Source: Corbicula japonica (Eukaryota > Mollusca > Bivalvia > Venerida > Cyrenidae). From it: 64,000 nucleotides of DNA. The translations under genes were made by a program, and so were the position numbers. The stretch lies in NCBI GenBank assembly GCA_038501625.1, contig JAZAYU010000001.1:3596001-3660000 (forward strand), in the 5' to 3' direction. The notes below the pieces were generated by a model. It was not told the DNA's origin and ran no database searches. It saw only the letters and a list, made by a program, of their open reading frames with translations. Of the stretch, positions 34,901-46,862 are shown piece after piece; position 1 is the first letter of the stretch, and each line of letters begins with the position of its first letter.

Positions 34901-37900
34901 TAAATGACATATCTAGCTGGTTGACCGCAGACGATAAATAAACATCGCCAACCTTGACCGACAAACAGATCGTTATTCATTTGGCAATTCCTGCACACAT
35001 GCTTGTAGATTTCATGGTGTGTTAATTATGCAACACTGTGATATACATGCATTCTGTTTGTTCGGATGATTGTTTAAAATCGCTCTCCAGTTATATAGAG
35101 GTACGCTGGCATGGACCCTGAGGACTGAGATATAAAGGAGTTACAGTGTTCCTTAAATCACATTACTGAGAAATAATACAGTTAAAAAAACAACACATGT
35201 TTGAACACAGCACTAAGTAAAAATGCTAGGATGTTGAAAATTGAACATCTGATTAAGTCTAAACTAACACTTGTCTTGTGGTCAAAATATCTGGCATTCA
35301 CTTGTAGCCATACGATACGACTTGTACGATACCTTTAAATTAGCATGCCCAGTATAAAACTCATTTAAAAAAAAAATTATGTGTAGTTAGAAATGCAGTT
35401 TACCTTTTCATGTCTGTTGGATGTGCAAGGCAGAATGTGCTTATTTTTAAAGTTATGTGGTCAAGCTGTAATATACTTAAAACCTTATTGCTTACACATG
35501 TGTCACATATTACAGGGATGGATGAAGTCATTGAGAAGACAGAAGAACTTCACATTCTTCCACCTAAATGATGGCACATCATCAGAAAGTCTCCAAGTCG
35601 TAGCAGATTCCAAGATATGTGACAGGTAAGCTTGTTTGCTGTCACAAACCCCTTGTTGTTGGAAGTTCAAGTCATCTCTAAATCAGAATTTTTCTTGAGA
35701 GGAAGTATTCCAGCTAGCTTACAGATGAATGATTGTTTCACTGTGGTTGTGTCATGAAACAATAGCTGAAGTGGGTTGTCTGTTCTAACTCAACCCCAGG
35801 CAGGGCAAGAATCTGAGCTTCAGAGCTTTTTTTGTACATTTTCTTTCTCTCCTTTATTTCATTAGAAAATAATATATGTTCTTAATTCAGAGATGATTTA
35901 TAATGTGAAGTTTAATTGTTAACCCTATACATGTACTCCATATGTGTATATATACATTTTTACCAGTGTGCAACAAAGGTAGTTCCAGATCAGGTAGTGC
36001 ATTCTTGCCATCTGATCAGGATCTCCGCTGGTGGCATTTTTGTCAAAAATAACCTCAAAGAATTAAAAAGCTTACAGTGTAGATCCTGATTAGTCCTACC
36101 ACGGACGTTGTAAAGATTTTTTTTATGTTTAGGATGAAAATCTGTACAGGGTATTGGTCTCATAGGACCCCCTTGTTTTAGTCACGCAGCGGGACTAGAT
36201 CCTGATTAGACGGCAGGGATGTGCCAGCTGCTCTGGATCTACACTTTTTACTGATGTTATAAAGGTGTATCTGTGGAGTATCTATGGAGTAAAGGGTAAG
36301 TTCATTGTTGTATTACAGTTCCCTGTCAGTGGGTTGCAGTGTACGGGTTGATGGAGATCTAGTAGAAAGCAAAGGAAAAGGTCAAGCTGTAGAACTGCAA
36401 GCTAGAAGCATAGAGATCCTTGGACAGTGTGATAATGATGTAAGTTTGTCAGTTTATGATAACATCAATTTTCAGTATGCATTTCTGTGAACCTTTTATG
36501 ATATCCAAGTGGAAAATATACTTTGAAACAGTGGGTGATTTTAAAAATCAGTATAGATCAAGAAGAAAATCTTACTAAAATGTAGGGTATTTTTTATTTT
36601 ATGTGTAGACACCCCTCAGTTCAGATATATTGCTGTCTTTAAGGACTGTGAGAAAAGTGTAGATCCAGATCAGCTGGCCATTTGTGCCATCTGTTCTTGA
36701 TCTAAACTGTTCACTTCTATGTCAGAAATAACCTAAAAAATCTAAATAACAAAGATCCTGATAAGATGGCATGGATGTGCCAGCTGATCTGGATCCACAC
36801 TGTTCACCTATTGATAACAGCCATATCTCATAGAGTAAAAGGTTTATAGTCAGTACATGTACATGTTTCCTAACTTCAATTTTTTTGCAATTGTAGCAGT
36901 ATCCTTTCAAGCCTAAGAGCAGTTATACTGTAGACTATGCCAGACAACATCTACACCTTCGGCCACGGACAGAACATCACAGCAAGTTGCTACAGTTGAG
37001 AAATGTAGCCTCTTTAGCGGTGCATAAACATTTCCAGGTATACCTCAGTATTAATGGCTTAGCATTAAAAGTTGTTTTATTGCAATTACATGTATGGTTC
37101 TGCATTTACTATTAATAATATTGATAGCTTTGTGTTAAGTGTTGATGATATTTTTTATATTTAACTACTCTGCTAATATTGCAAATAAGTACAAATACAA
37201 AAAAATCGAATTACAAAAAAGGGGACATATTTTGGTATGTGGAAGAAAGTATCTAAGTATGCATTTATCAGTCAGATGTGCTGAGTTTAAATACAGTCAT
37301 GTAGTAAAAAGCAGCACTGGGGAACTGTTAGCGTGCGGTAACTTGGCAGAACCTTGTTTACCCTTTACTTCATATATTCTAGCTTTATAATGTGTCCAAC
37401 AAGTGTAGATCCAGATCGGCTGGCACATATGATTTGGATCTACACTATTCTCCTCAATGACAGAAATAACTAATACATGTAAATCAAAAGCAAACAGTGC
37501 AGATCAGATCTGATCAGTTCTGATCAGATGGCTTTAAGACTGTCTATTTTTTACTCTTTGATTCTTGTAACTTTATTTTTAAAGACGTTTTGTTATTTAT
37601 TTGAATATGAAAACATATTTCTGTTACAGGATCAAGGCTACCTATTTATTCATACTCCAATTATTACATCCAATGACTGTGAAGGAGCAGGGGAAACTTT
37701 CCATGTTAAGGTAATAATGTCATAAATCTGCTTAACTGGGTAGGGAGTCAGAGTTTGATGTACTGAGGCCTATAACCCCTGTAGCTATGATGATGGCAAG
37801 TTATACATGCAAGTGCACAAGATTTTCAAACTTATCACATTTTGTTGAAATTCACATGATTACATATTTGTTTTGTATCATATGTGCTTTATAATGTACA

Positions 37901-40900
37901 TGCATTTATTATTTATTTTTCAGTGGATGTATAATTTCAGTTTGTTTTTTGTAATTCACATAGTTATTTTCAAACTAAAGCTAATAATGGTATCAAAAAA
38001 TGGGCATGTAATGCAGTCCTAATTGTGTTTTTATTGATTTTTTCAAATCCTTGATAGTTTCTAAATCAATATAAATTCCAGTTTGAAATGAAGTTTCAGT
38101 CTTGAAGAAGTATTTGGGGACATTGGTCACACTATGTTGACTTGCTCTTGTTAATGATTTCCTAAGAAATACATGTATATATAAATATCACTATCACTAT
38201 CCTATGACATTTTATTGCTTTCTCAGTGAAAATTTTAAAAAATCCATTTTTTCCACTGTTATGCTAAAATTACATTCTTGGCATTTTTTATCTTAAAGAA
38301 CATGGGTGTGGTTGATTAAAAATTAAAAAAAAATGAAAAGGACACTGCAACATTGGTTTATTATGCTTGTTGGATACCAAAACTGACATTCTCAATCCTG
38401 GCTATGTCACTCATATCCTCTCTATATTTCAGATAGATCCAGCTAAACAGATCACACCAGTTTCAGGCAGTGATACAGGGCTGATGGAATGTAAGAAACA
38501 CTTCTTTGGACACCCAGCTTTCCTCACTGTCTCAGGACAGTTACATCTAGAAGCTGTCACTGGGTATCTATATAATATATGCATATAAACATTTGTTTAC
38601 CTTTTATAGAAGTGTGACTGTTGAACATCTCTTAACCCTTCCCTCCATATATATGCATTTTTACGCATGTGCGACAAGTGTAGATCCAGATCAGCCTGCC
38701 TATCCATGCCATCTGATCAGGATCTGCACTGGTCACATTTTTGTCAAAAATAACCTAACAACTCAAAAAGTGAACAGTTTAGATCCTGATCAGATGGCAC
38801 ACATGTGCCGGCTTATCGTGATCTAAACTGTTCGCCCTAGCAATAAAGGTGTGTCTATGGAGTAAAGGGTTAACTCTTAACCCTTTACTCTATGGATATG
38901 TCTTTTGTGACACAGGCACATTGTGAGACAGGCAACTGGTGTACATTTGTAGATTTAGATAACCATGCAAATCTGTGCCATCTGATCAGGATCTGCACTG
39001 TTTACTTTTAGATATATTAGGTTATTTCAGACCAAGAAGAGAACAGTTTGGATCCAGATTACATGGAATCCAATGTGTTCTGGGTTGAAGGTTATAAAAC
39101 TGGGCATGGAAACCAGTCACCATTTCAGCCAATCAGATGCTTGAGATTTGAGACTGGTTTCCAAACTCAGTTTTATAACCTTGGGCACTGGATTTACCCT
39201 GTAATAAAAGGTGTATCAATGAAGTAAATGGTTAACCAACTGATACTGAGTCAGTCTATTTATTCATCATAATGTTAGATTAATTAATGGTATTAAACAA
39301 TGTAGGACCTGATAAAGCCTGGGCTGAAGCCTTGGCAGATCTGGCTCTACACTATTGCAAATGTGACAAATGCTTTGGTGAGAATATCTAATGTTCAAGA
39401 GTCTATCTGTACTTGAACATTAGTACTTGTATTTCTTGGTTCATCTGCATTTATTTCAAAGTGTTTAGTCTATCTTTTTAATGTCATGATTAGAAAAACT
39501 GTGCAATGAAATAATTTGCTGTAAAAAATGACTGATTTTATTGACTGCCTTAAAGGTTTATGTTGACATTTGCTAATTTTGTTTGTTATCATTTAGAGCA
39601 TTCAGAAAAGTTTACAATTTTGGGCCAACATTTCGAGCTGAGAATTCTATGGGAAGACATCATCTAGCCGAATTCTACATGATTGAGGCAGAAATAGCAT
39701 TTACTGAAACCCTAGAAGATATTATGAAGGTAATAGATGTATACTATTTCAGAATCTGTGTCAGTATTGTTTAACATGTATATTACAAAAACCCCTTATA
39801 TGACAGCCTACTGCTTACAGCCCACTGCCAACAGTTTACTGCTAACCGCTACTGCTTACTGCCTACTGATTGCCTACTGCTTACTGCTATATCAGGTACT
39901 GCCTACTGCTTGCCTACTGATTACTGCTGATCAGGTACTGCCTACTGTTTTCATCCTATTGCCTACTGCTTAAAGTTGAACTGAAAGTAAAAATCTGTGA
40001 GAATAGTCAACCAGAGATTCTTTCTTTCTTTTTTGTAAGAGTGTGCTAAGCATATAGATACTGTTTTGTTGCCTGAACAGAATATTTTCAAACAAAATAT
40101 TGTTCTTCTGAAGAGTATTTGTGTGTATACAAAACTTATCAACTAAAAATATCATGTAACTTGATTTGTTGAGTGTATATCAAGTGTACAGCAGCACAAT
40201 GATTGATGATGCCGACACTATCACAAAAAAAGCACAGGCATACACTGAATTTAATATATTTAAAAAAATAGAAACAAGTAAACATGTTGTGAGAGCAAGA
40301 ATACATTACATGGTGGAAATTCAAAATAAATACAACATTGTAACAAACTTTTTTCAGATCAAAAAGAGATATTATATCCTGTCAGCGAGTCCCTGTCAGA
40401 CTGCTCATCTTTTCTCCCCCACCCTGACAAACCTTTGTTATTAAACATATACTTAGATTTTAGAATATATTTACAGCTTGATTATGGTTGCTTTCTAACA
40501 TTCTCTGACAAAAAAGCAATTGACACACTTACCAATTTCAGTATTTCTAAGTAAATCATCAATTTGTTCACGACATGGTTAGATTTTTCACTAGCTTGAA
40601 TGCAGTTCCGCCCAAAAAGTGAACTACAAAAAAGTTAACTAGTATTTTTGTGTGGCATTCAATAAAAGTCAAACCCTTAAATTTTAAATTGGATTAAGTA
40701 TAATCTTGACAACCGTCTTCTTGTTTAAAGAACATACTTTTAACCAACTATCTTTGTTGAAAGCTAAAACTTGTCAATATCTTGTCCCGGCATTGTCTTC
40801 AACAAATTGGTTTTATCGCATGTGTGACTATGCTGTCTGATCTGGATCACAAATAAAATCTAAAAACCAACAGTGTAGAACCTAATCAGATGGCACAGAT

Positions 40901-43900
40901 CTGTAGGATGATCTGGATCTACACAGTTCACTTTTGCATAACATCTATATCTTGTGGAGTAATTGGTTTAAAGGCTTTGTATAATCAGCAACTGAACTGA
41001 CCTTTACAAATGATTTACAGAATGATATTCTATTTCCTTAAGTAAGGTCGAGGATCTACTTGTCCCATCAATTATTATCTTCAAGATGACCACTCTGCTA
41101 ATTGATCCAATTACTGTAACTGTTCTTGTTATTTTACCAGGAAATGGAATCTCTAGTGAAGGGCACTTGCAAGGAGATGATGAACAAAAGTGAAGAGCTC
41201 GTTAATTTCTTCTGGAAGGACTCCATTGTTAATGATCAGAATACAGTATCTAGACAGCTCATTGAACAAGATTACATTCGGTTAGTCATGAAATATGCAT
41301 TAGTAAGATGTCATCCAATAAATTATGAACTTAAATATATATTTACCATCAGAAAAGAACATGGATAGGAAACATTTGAAATTCATTAAATGCTGAACTA
41401 AACAGAGGAGATTCCTGCTTATTTTCTGGCGTTGATGCTGTTGTGCAGAAGAACCCCAACTTTAATATGAAACTGCTGCCTTAAACTTTGGAAGTACTTG
41501 TCTTATTTACTTAAGGTTTTAGAACTGTAATATTTCCGCCAAACATCGACTTATGCCGTTCCTTATTCGTGTTTTCCGAACGCCGATTCGTACGTTTCCG
41601 GTTGACACTATTTTTCGTAGCTGGAGACCAATCTTTAGGTGTTTCCAGCAATTATGACGTCATAAATAACTAAATCAAATAATAAAAATGCGGATATGAA
41701 ATTGATGTAATGTAAATAAATATTTTCATAACAAATACTCGAAATAAGACTGTAGACGAACAACACTCAGCAATAAATACAGGATATATGAAATTGACGA
41801 TCGTTTGATTAATCCTCTGTCGCGCAATGGTAACGACCAACATTCTTCATTTTGACGGATCTGGTTCAATTCTCGGGAGAGGAACTTTTTTCCTTTTTTC
41901 TGTTTTTTTAATTATTGTGAGTTTATTTTTTTGGGGGAAAATGGTATAATCAATAATTTTAAAATTCGTAAATAATTGTTATCATTCTTCATCTTCATTT
42001 AGTAGCCATGAAAACTTAAATATTGTAATGATATTATTACAAAATACTGACTCTTTTATAATGCAGTAACAGAATAACGATATGAAACTAAAATGATTGT
42101 GGAATCTGTACTTTCATTTAGGAAAATGTTGCTATTTTATAGATTCTTTATTTGAACAGTATTTTTGTGATACTTGTCTTCAATTAAAGTAATTTTATGT
42201 GTTTGCACGATGATGTTTTCCTATAAAAGACTGCTTTGGTTGCTTTGGTTACGGTTGCCAAAATTACTTTTTTTGAAGTTAAATTTTAACCATTATAGCT
42301 AATTGCTCACTTATTTCTTGTTTTTCAAAAAAAATGCGGGGGTTTCAAAAATGACCAATCGTAAACCAAGCCCTTTGGTTTTGTGGTTTTTAACTGTTTG
42401 GTCTGGGCCTTAGGTACCTATTTTGTAGGCCAATAAAATGAAAACGAGACGGTGAAGTGCTTTGTGTTCTTATTATTTGATTCTATACACACTGCAGATA
42501 ATTTTTATGTATAACATAATTATTTTACTGCATTAAACATGCACAAAAATCACGGATAAAAACTTGCTTAATTTTTGCAGCTCGGAAAAAGGTGCATTTA
42601 CGAAGCTGGGGTGCACTTAAAAAAGTCAATTTATAAAGTGTTAGAAATAAATTCTAAACATAATGCTTGTTTTTTCCTGTCAGGTATGATGTTCTTTAAC
42701 AATTAGCTTTTATTTTACAAAATTTTACAAGGTTTGAAAGAAATAGAGATGAATTTAGCTTTTAGTATGTTTGATTTTAAGCCCATTTTTCGAAACAGAG
42801 GGTCTCCTTCTAAAATACTGAATTTCCTGAAGTACGCACGGTAAATGTTTTTTAAAACTCTTGTTTAGATGTCTTAATGGATGTACTTGGAAATGAAAAC
42901 AACAAAATCCCAATCTGCAAAAGTGCATATTACAGTTCTAAAACCTTAATGATTTGAATATATCACCAGCATGAACAAAGTCACATGTGGCTGGTCTACA
43001 AGAATGATAACTCCTGTTTGATTTTTTTTAGTTTTGCCCCTTTCAAATGCAACATTAATATGTTCCTTTAACTTTGAAAGTTCAATATACTTGTCCTATT
43101 CACTTAATGCTTGGAGTATGACATCTACATCAAAGGATTCATTTGCAACAATAAGAATGACAATTTCCTGTTATACTACTTTTTGAGTTATGCCCATTTC
43201 AGATGTAGATCCAGATCAGCAAGAAGTTTTATTAAATTTTAAAGTATTTGTTCTATGTTTTTGTCTTATAAATATTTAAGTTAAAAACAAATTAAACAGA
43301 TTAGCATCAGGCACTTGTTTGGTAAGTGCAATACATAAACTTAAAAAATACATCAGTTAATCTGCATACATATAATTGTTATAGATTCATCCATGGGAGT
43401 AATGCCACTGTTCAGAACACCAATGTTTGCAGACCAGGGTCTACATTGTTCTTCCCGAATGAAGATTCTACTGTTGTCATGACAAGCACTTGGATGAACT
43501 GTGTTCAGTTAAAGAATTGTCTCACTGTATACAAAACAACACTCTTATTTTATATTTTATTTTTCAGATTGACCTACACTGATGCTGTGAAGATTTTACA
43601 GGAGAACAATGCGAAGTTTGAGTTTAAAGTCAAGGTATTATGAATACAACTTTGCCATTGCCTATGTCTGAAACTTAGGTTGAGATGTCACATAGATATT
43701 AGCCTGGGACGCTGTATTAATGACGTACTTGTTAAAATTATCAATGATTCTTATGCAGTTCAATATAAGTTAATTAATTCTGCATTTTGATGAAAATAAC
43801 TAAAAGATCAAAGTAGTATATACAAAGAATTTATAGTTTGTCATATCTAGGTCAAAGCTATCAAAAATGGAATCACATTAGTACATAAATATTTTACATC

Positions 43901-45924
43901 TGTAATAGAGATGCATCGATAATACAGAGCATGAGTAAGAAATCAGAAAACTGTTTATTATGATTTTATTATCTTTTGTTATTACAAAAAGTAGATCCTT
44001 AGGGGTTACCAGCTTGGAACAGTCTGGGAAAAATTAATTTAAATCAAACTGCAGCAGTAAAACAATTGAAACATAAATGTCTGAAGTGAAAAGTGCAGAA
44101 TCAGAGACAATGACTCAGTGCCATATCAACTGTGAAATGGTTAAATGTCACAGACACCACCAAGGCAAAAGTTAGCACAAAGTCTCAAATTTGTTGTTTC
44201 GTATGGGCAGAAATTGATGAAATATATGCCTGTTTTATGGACTACATTTTGCTTTTTTTAAGTAAAGGTTTGTCTCAGAATGTAAATTCTTAAATTTTCC
44301 CATGTGCAACAGACACAAGAATGAGAATGAAAAAGTGTGATTCTACAGTATATACGTCTAGATGTTCTAATTTTTTTATTCTCAATAAAAATTTGGTTTG
44401 CAATATATATGATTAAGATTTTGATAAGACTTTAAAATTGTTATGTTCATGGCTTTGAATGGGCTTAAAGGTTGAAATGTTAATGACTTTGATTTGACCT
44501 TAAAATCAGTATGTTTATGGTTTTAATTTAACTTAAAGGTTGCTATATTTTTTACTTTGATTTGACATTAATGTTGATATGTTCATGTCGGTCATCAGAT
44601 TTTAATGTTAACATGTAAATGGCTTTGATTGAAATGTATTTTTGATTTATGATTATCATTTCAGTGGGGAAGTGATTTCCAGAAAGAACACGAGAAGTTC
44701 CTAGTCAAGCACTGCAATAATACTCCAGTATTTGTCACAGATTTTCCTTCTGTTTTAAAACCATTCTATGCAAGAAGAAACATTGATGAGACAACAGTAA
44801 GTGTTCAGTTTAATGTAGAAATAAATACTGCATCGGTTTGCATAGAAGAAGACTAATGTTAAATTACTGAATGTCAGGTGGCAATTAGCTTGCATAAGGT
44901 ACCGCATGTTAATGGCGGATCACTTGTTAATTTAATTCATAGACGACACTTATTTTACAACTATTGCAAAAGAAGATAGATCTAGATAATTGATGGTTTT
45001 ATCATAGAGATACATGTTTTCTCTTCCAAAATCTAACTTTACTGACTGGTATATAATATTGTATAGAACTCATAACAGTTATCCTACCCATGCTAAAAAA
45101 GGTTATTTGAGCAGTATGTGGGTTACTAAGACTTCAACTTTGATTACAATGGGAAGTCTGATAAAGATATTATTGGGATGGTTTGGTTATCAGAAGGAAT
45201 TTGATTTACAATGTAAGATATTGAGATGGTGCTTACTTTTACTTTGATGAAATACAATGTAAGTTTTCAGCTACATGTAATTGGGAAGTGAATGACTCAT
45301 AACTTAATGACTTTCTACAGGTAGCAGCGGTAGATTTACTGGTGCCAGAAGTCGGGGAACTGTTCGGAGGTAGTCTCAGAGAGGAAAGATATGATGTCAT
45401 CAAATCCAGACTTGACAATCTTGGCTTTGGAGATACATACAAATGGTAAACACAATTCTTATTGTATCAGAAGATTAACACATTTTGAATGATATAATTG
45501 TTTTGTACCTTGTTGTCAAGGGCAACGTTCTTATACAGCATGTGATATAAGTAAACCGTGTTCTAATTTATCTACACAGTAGTTATTACACAGTTAAACT
45601 TTAACTGGGCCTGCTTATTGCCATTCCCAATATGGGAGCTAATGTATTATGAAACGAAGAACAATCATTATAAACTTTCTTCAGCTATTTTTATCATTTG
45701 TCATAATTTCAAAGGTTTTGCTCATGAGGAGTATGTCATGGTTTCATGTATGCTACTTCGTGTTCTCTGTTAATTGCAGGTACTTGGACCTGAGACAGTT
45801 TGGGTCTGTTCCACATGGAGGATTTGGCATGGGCTTTGAGAGACTGTTACAGTGCTTTCTGGGAATTACAAACATCAAAGACACTATACCCTTCCCCAGA
45901 TGGCCTCAGCATTGTTCATTATGA
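31907..45924 (+). CDS. NARS2: Mitochondrial asparaginyl-tRNA synthetase (NARS2), 12 coding exons
   Basis: Exons 31907-32074, 35516-35625, 36319-36439, 36900-37037, 37630-37710, 38433-38563, 39597-39729, 41141-41280, 43568-43634, 44665-44796, 45321-45445 and 45780-45924 agree in phase and give 496 residues (human 477). The enzyme charges mitochondrial tRNA-Asn with asparagine using ATP. Residues 1-35 are basic (RK, RK, YR, VRR), fitting an import peptide; Met8 is an alternative start. An OB-fold anticodon-binding domain follows (about 48-135; [20 protein letters not shown]). The class II core then shows [10 protein letters not shown] (motif 1), [10 protein letters not shown] and AEFYMIEAE (motif 2, Arg263 and Glu265), [13 protein letters not shown], and [11 protein letters not shown] (motif 3, Arg470). 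Exon 1 was found by phase and by its VFVVGW junction. It is head to head with LAMTOR1. Confidence 0.97.
33545..34110 (-). pseudogene. Broken non-LTR retrotransposon reverse transcriptase fragment
   Basis: Read on the minus strand, the translation shows reverse-transcriptase hallmarks in order: QHGF, a [14 protein letters not shown] region, [30 protein letters not shown], and VVDDSLLHR in place of the usual FADD box, then [11 protein letters not shown]. Frame breaks occur near the QHGF segment and just after SVLGP (a GGGCCCC run). The fragment covers only the core fingers and palm; there is no endonuclease or tail. It lies antisense in NARS2 intron 1. The jockey/CR1-like grouping is a guess from motif style. 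Confidence 0.85.
35919..36298. mobile_element. TTAA palindromic element, copy 12, with a 102-bp insertion
   Basis: It runs from TTAACCCTATACATGTACTC to CTATGGAGTAAAGGGT, ending 20 bp before the acceptor of NARS2 exon 3. It is longer than its relatives because of the insert at 36094-36195. Confidence 0.8.
36094..36195. mobile_element. 102-bp insertion with a 14-bp target duplication
   Basis: TAGATCCTGATTAG occurs exactly at 36080-36093 and 36196-36209. Other copies of the host element have it once. The insert starts TCCTACCACGG and ends CACGCAGCGGGAC, with no inverted ends. A 14-bp duplication without inverted repeats fits a retroposed fragment. Confidence 0.8.
36606..36850. mobile_element. 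TTAA palindromic element, copy 13
   Basis: The left end is diverged. The right end is TCATAGAGTAAAAGGTTTA. Four modules are visible, for example GTGTAGATCCAGATCAGCTG and GATCTGGATCCACACTGTTC. It lies in NARS2 intron 3. Confidence 0.75.
36894..36899 (+). other. Tandem (NAGNAG) splice acceptor of NARS2 exon 4
   Basis: TAGCAG offers two in-frame acceptors three bases apart. Use of the first adds one Gln before YPFKP. I placed the exon at 36900; 36897 is equally allowed. Confidence 0.6.
37358..37531. mobile_element. TTAA palindromic element, copy 14 (right part missing)
   Basis: The left end TTACCCTTTACTTCATATA and three modules are present. It stops at a GATCAGATCTGATCAG stutter, with no right end. 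Confidence 0.7.
38632..38873. mobile_element. TTAA palindromic element, copy 15, best-preserved
   Basis: It is a 242-bp copy with TTAA at both ends, left end CCCTTCCCTCCATATATA and right end CTATGGAGTAAAGGG. The four modules run GTGTAGATCCAGATCAG, CTGATCAGGATCTGCACT, GTTTAGATCCTGATCAG, then GATCTAAAC, that is + - + -. Each half is itself nearly palindromic. Confidence 0.9.
38877..39235. mobile_element. TTAA palindromic element, copy 16, with a nested foldback
   Basis: It lies three bases after copy 15 and runs from TTAACCCTTTACTCTATGG to ATGAAGTAAATGGTTAA. The CCAAT foldback at 39088-39182 is nested inside its last module, so the foldback inserted later. Confidence 0.85.
39088..39182. repeat. 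CCAAT foldback repeat, asymmetric copy
   Basis: AAGGTTATAAAACTGGGCAT through AACCAGTC jumps straight to CCATTTCAGCCAATCAGATG and on to TTTTATAACCTT. Most of the left arm's inner half is deleted. Confidence 0.85.
39801..39970. repeat. Degenerate CTACTGCTTACTGC minisatellite
   Basis: Short words tgCCTACTGCTTACTGC and atcaGGTACTGCCTACTG are repeated irregularly in NARS2 intron 7, starting about 70 bp after exon 7. Confidence 0.75.
40805..40970. mobile_element. TTAA palindromic element, copy 17 (degraded)
   Basis: GTGTAGAACCTAATCAGATG and GATGATCTGGATCTACACAG are recognisable, with the right end TTGTGGAGTAATTGGTTTA. The left end is eroded. Confidence 0.6.
41511..42949. mobile_element. 1.44-kb TTAA-inserted transposon in NARS2 intron 8
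   Basis: TTAAGGTTTTAGAACTGTAA at the left is perfectly inverted at the right as TTACAGTTCTAAAACCTTAA. The match spans 23 bases including TTAA. Removing the element and one TTAA joins TTATTTACTTAA to TGATTTGAATATATCA, restoring a unit of the array family seen at 49080-49960. The interior is AT-rich with no transposase frame visible. TTAA duplication suggests piggyBac; a PIF/Harbinger TAA reading is possible. Confidence 0.9.
41813..41883 (+). other. tRNA-like sequence inside the TTAA transposon
   Basis: This 71-base stretch has an acceptor-like pairing TCCTCT/AGAGGA (6 of 7), an A-box-like TCGCGCAATGG, a seven-base loop TTCTTCA closed by four of five pairs, and a GGTTCAATTC B-box. The T-stem has only two Watson-Crick pairs, and a T-rich run follows. 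It is probably a tRNA-derived relic, not a working gene. Confidence 0.4.
42950..43200. repeat. Remnant of the TACTTGTCCTATTCACTT array
   Basis: About one and a half units share ATATCACCAGCATGAAC, AGAATGATAACTCCTGTTTG, TGCCCCTTTCAAATGCAAC and ACTTGTCCTATTCACTTAAT with 49080-49960. The left part is at 41470-41510, split off by the TTAA element. Confidence 0.8.
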
Positions 45925-46157
45925 TAGGATTTGATTCACTCACCCAATGCCAGTGATTTAAAACAGTAATATGTAACTTCTTTGGTGATATTTTGTCAAA
46001 ACTGCACTGATGGACTCTGACAATGTGTTATGGAAGCTGATTTTAAACCAGTGTGATTTAAAATCATGGACTGGTATAAGTCTAATGTTTTCAGTGTTAT
46101 TTGGATTTATCTACAGCTGTAACCATGCAAACTCTCTTTGGAAACAAGGCAGAGTAT

Positions 46158-46312
46158 TAAGGGTCCACTACACTCCTCCTTGTATGTTCACCAAATTAAA
46201 GAAAGAAAATAATCAAAATCTCAATAACAACAAAATGCCGTTCAATGAAACTATTGAGATTTTGATAATTTTCTTTTGTATCGATGAACGTGCAAGGAGG
46301 AGTGTAGTTGAC
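46158..46312. mobile_element. Short foldback transposon (155 bp) in the NARS2 3' UTR
   Basis: GGTCCACTACACTCCTCCTT is inverted as AAGGAGGAGTGTAGTTGAC. Inside, AATCTCAATA and TATTGAGATT also pair. It shares AATCAAAATCTCAATAAC and GCCGTTCAATGAAAC with the long form at 8031-8745 but lacks the centre. Confidence 0.85.
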
Positions 46313-46856
46313 AATTAAACCTTGAAATTATGTAATCCTTCATATTCAATTTAGGCCTCAAGTTTCTAGTTTTCATAAAAATTGATTTTGAAATGAATTG
46401 AAGTAGCAAAACATGATCACAATGTTTCAGTTTATTGACACTTTTCCTATTAAATACATTTTTTACTTGTTGTACTTTGTACGTTTGTTTTAACATCCCC
46501 ACAAGTATTTACATCAACATTCTTAAATGAAATATTCTTTATCAAAATGAAATCTTTGAAATGCATGCTTTGTTTTGTGAACAAACATTGTTTTACATTC
46601 CATTAATTAACGATTATGAGAACTACTCTTTTCTTAAATGAGTTTCTATCTGATTTGTTTTTTGATATAATTGTTTATATGTAGAGAAACAAGGTCAAAA
46701 GGAAGTCTTACAGTACGTATCACTTAATAGGAGACAGGAGTTTAATGTAATCATTGTAGGAAATTACAGTTTGTAAGTTAGAGATCATTCATTGTTATAA
46801 CAACGGAGCATTTGTCAAATATGAAGACAAAAATCTGTAAGCATATAATGAATTCC

Positions 46857-46862
46857 AATAAA
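46857..46862 (+). terminator. NARS2: Likely NARS2 polyadenylation signal
   Basis: AATAAA lies 933 bases after the stop. Weaker ATTAAA signals occur earlier, including one at 46314-46319 next to the short foldback element. Confidence 0.5.
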
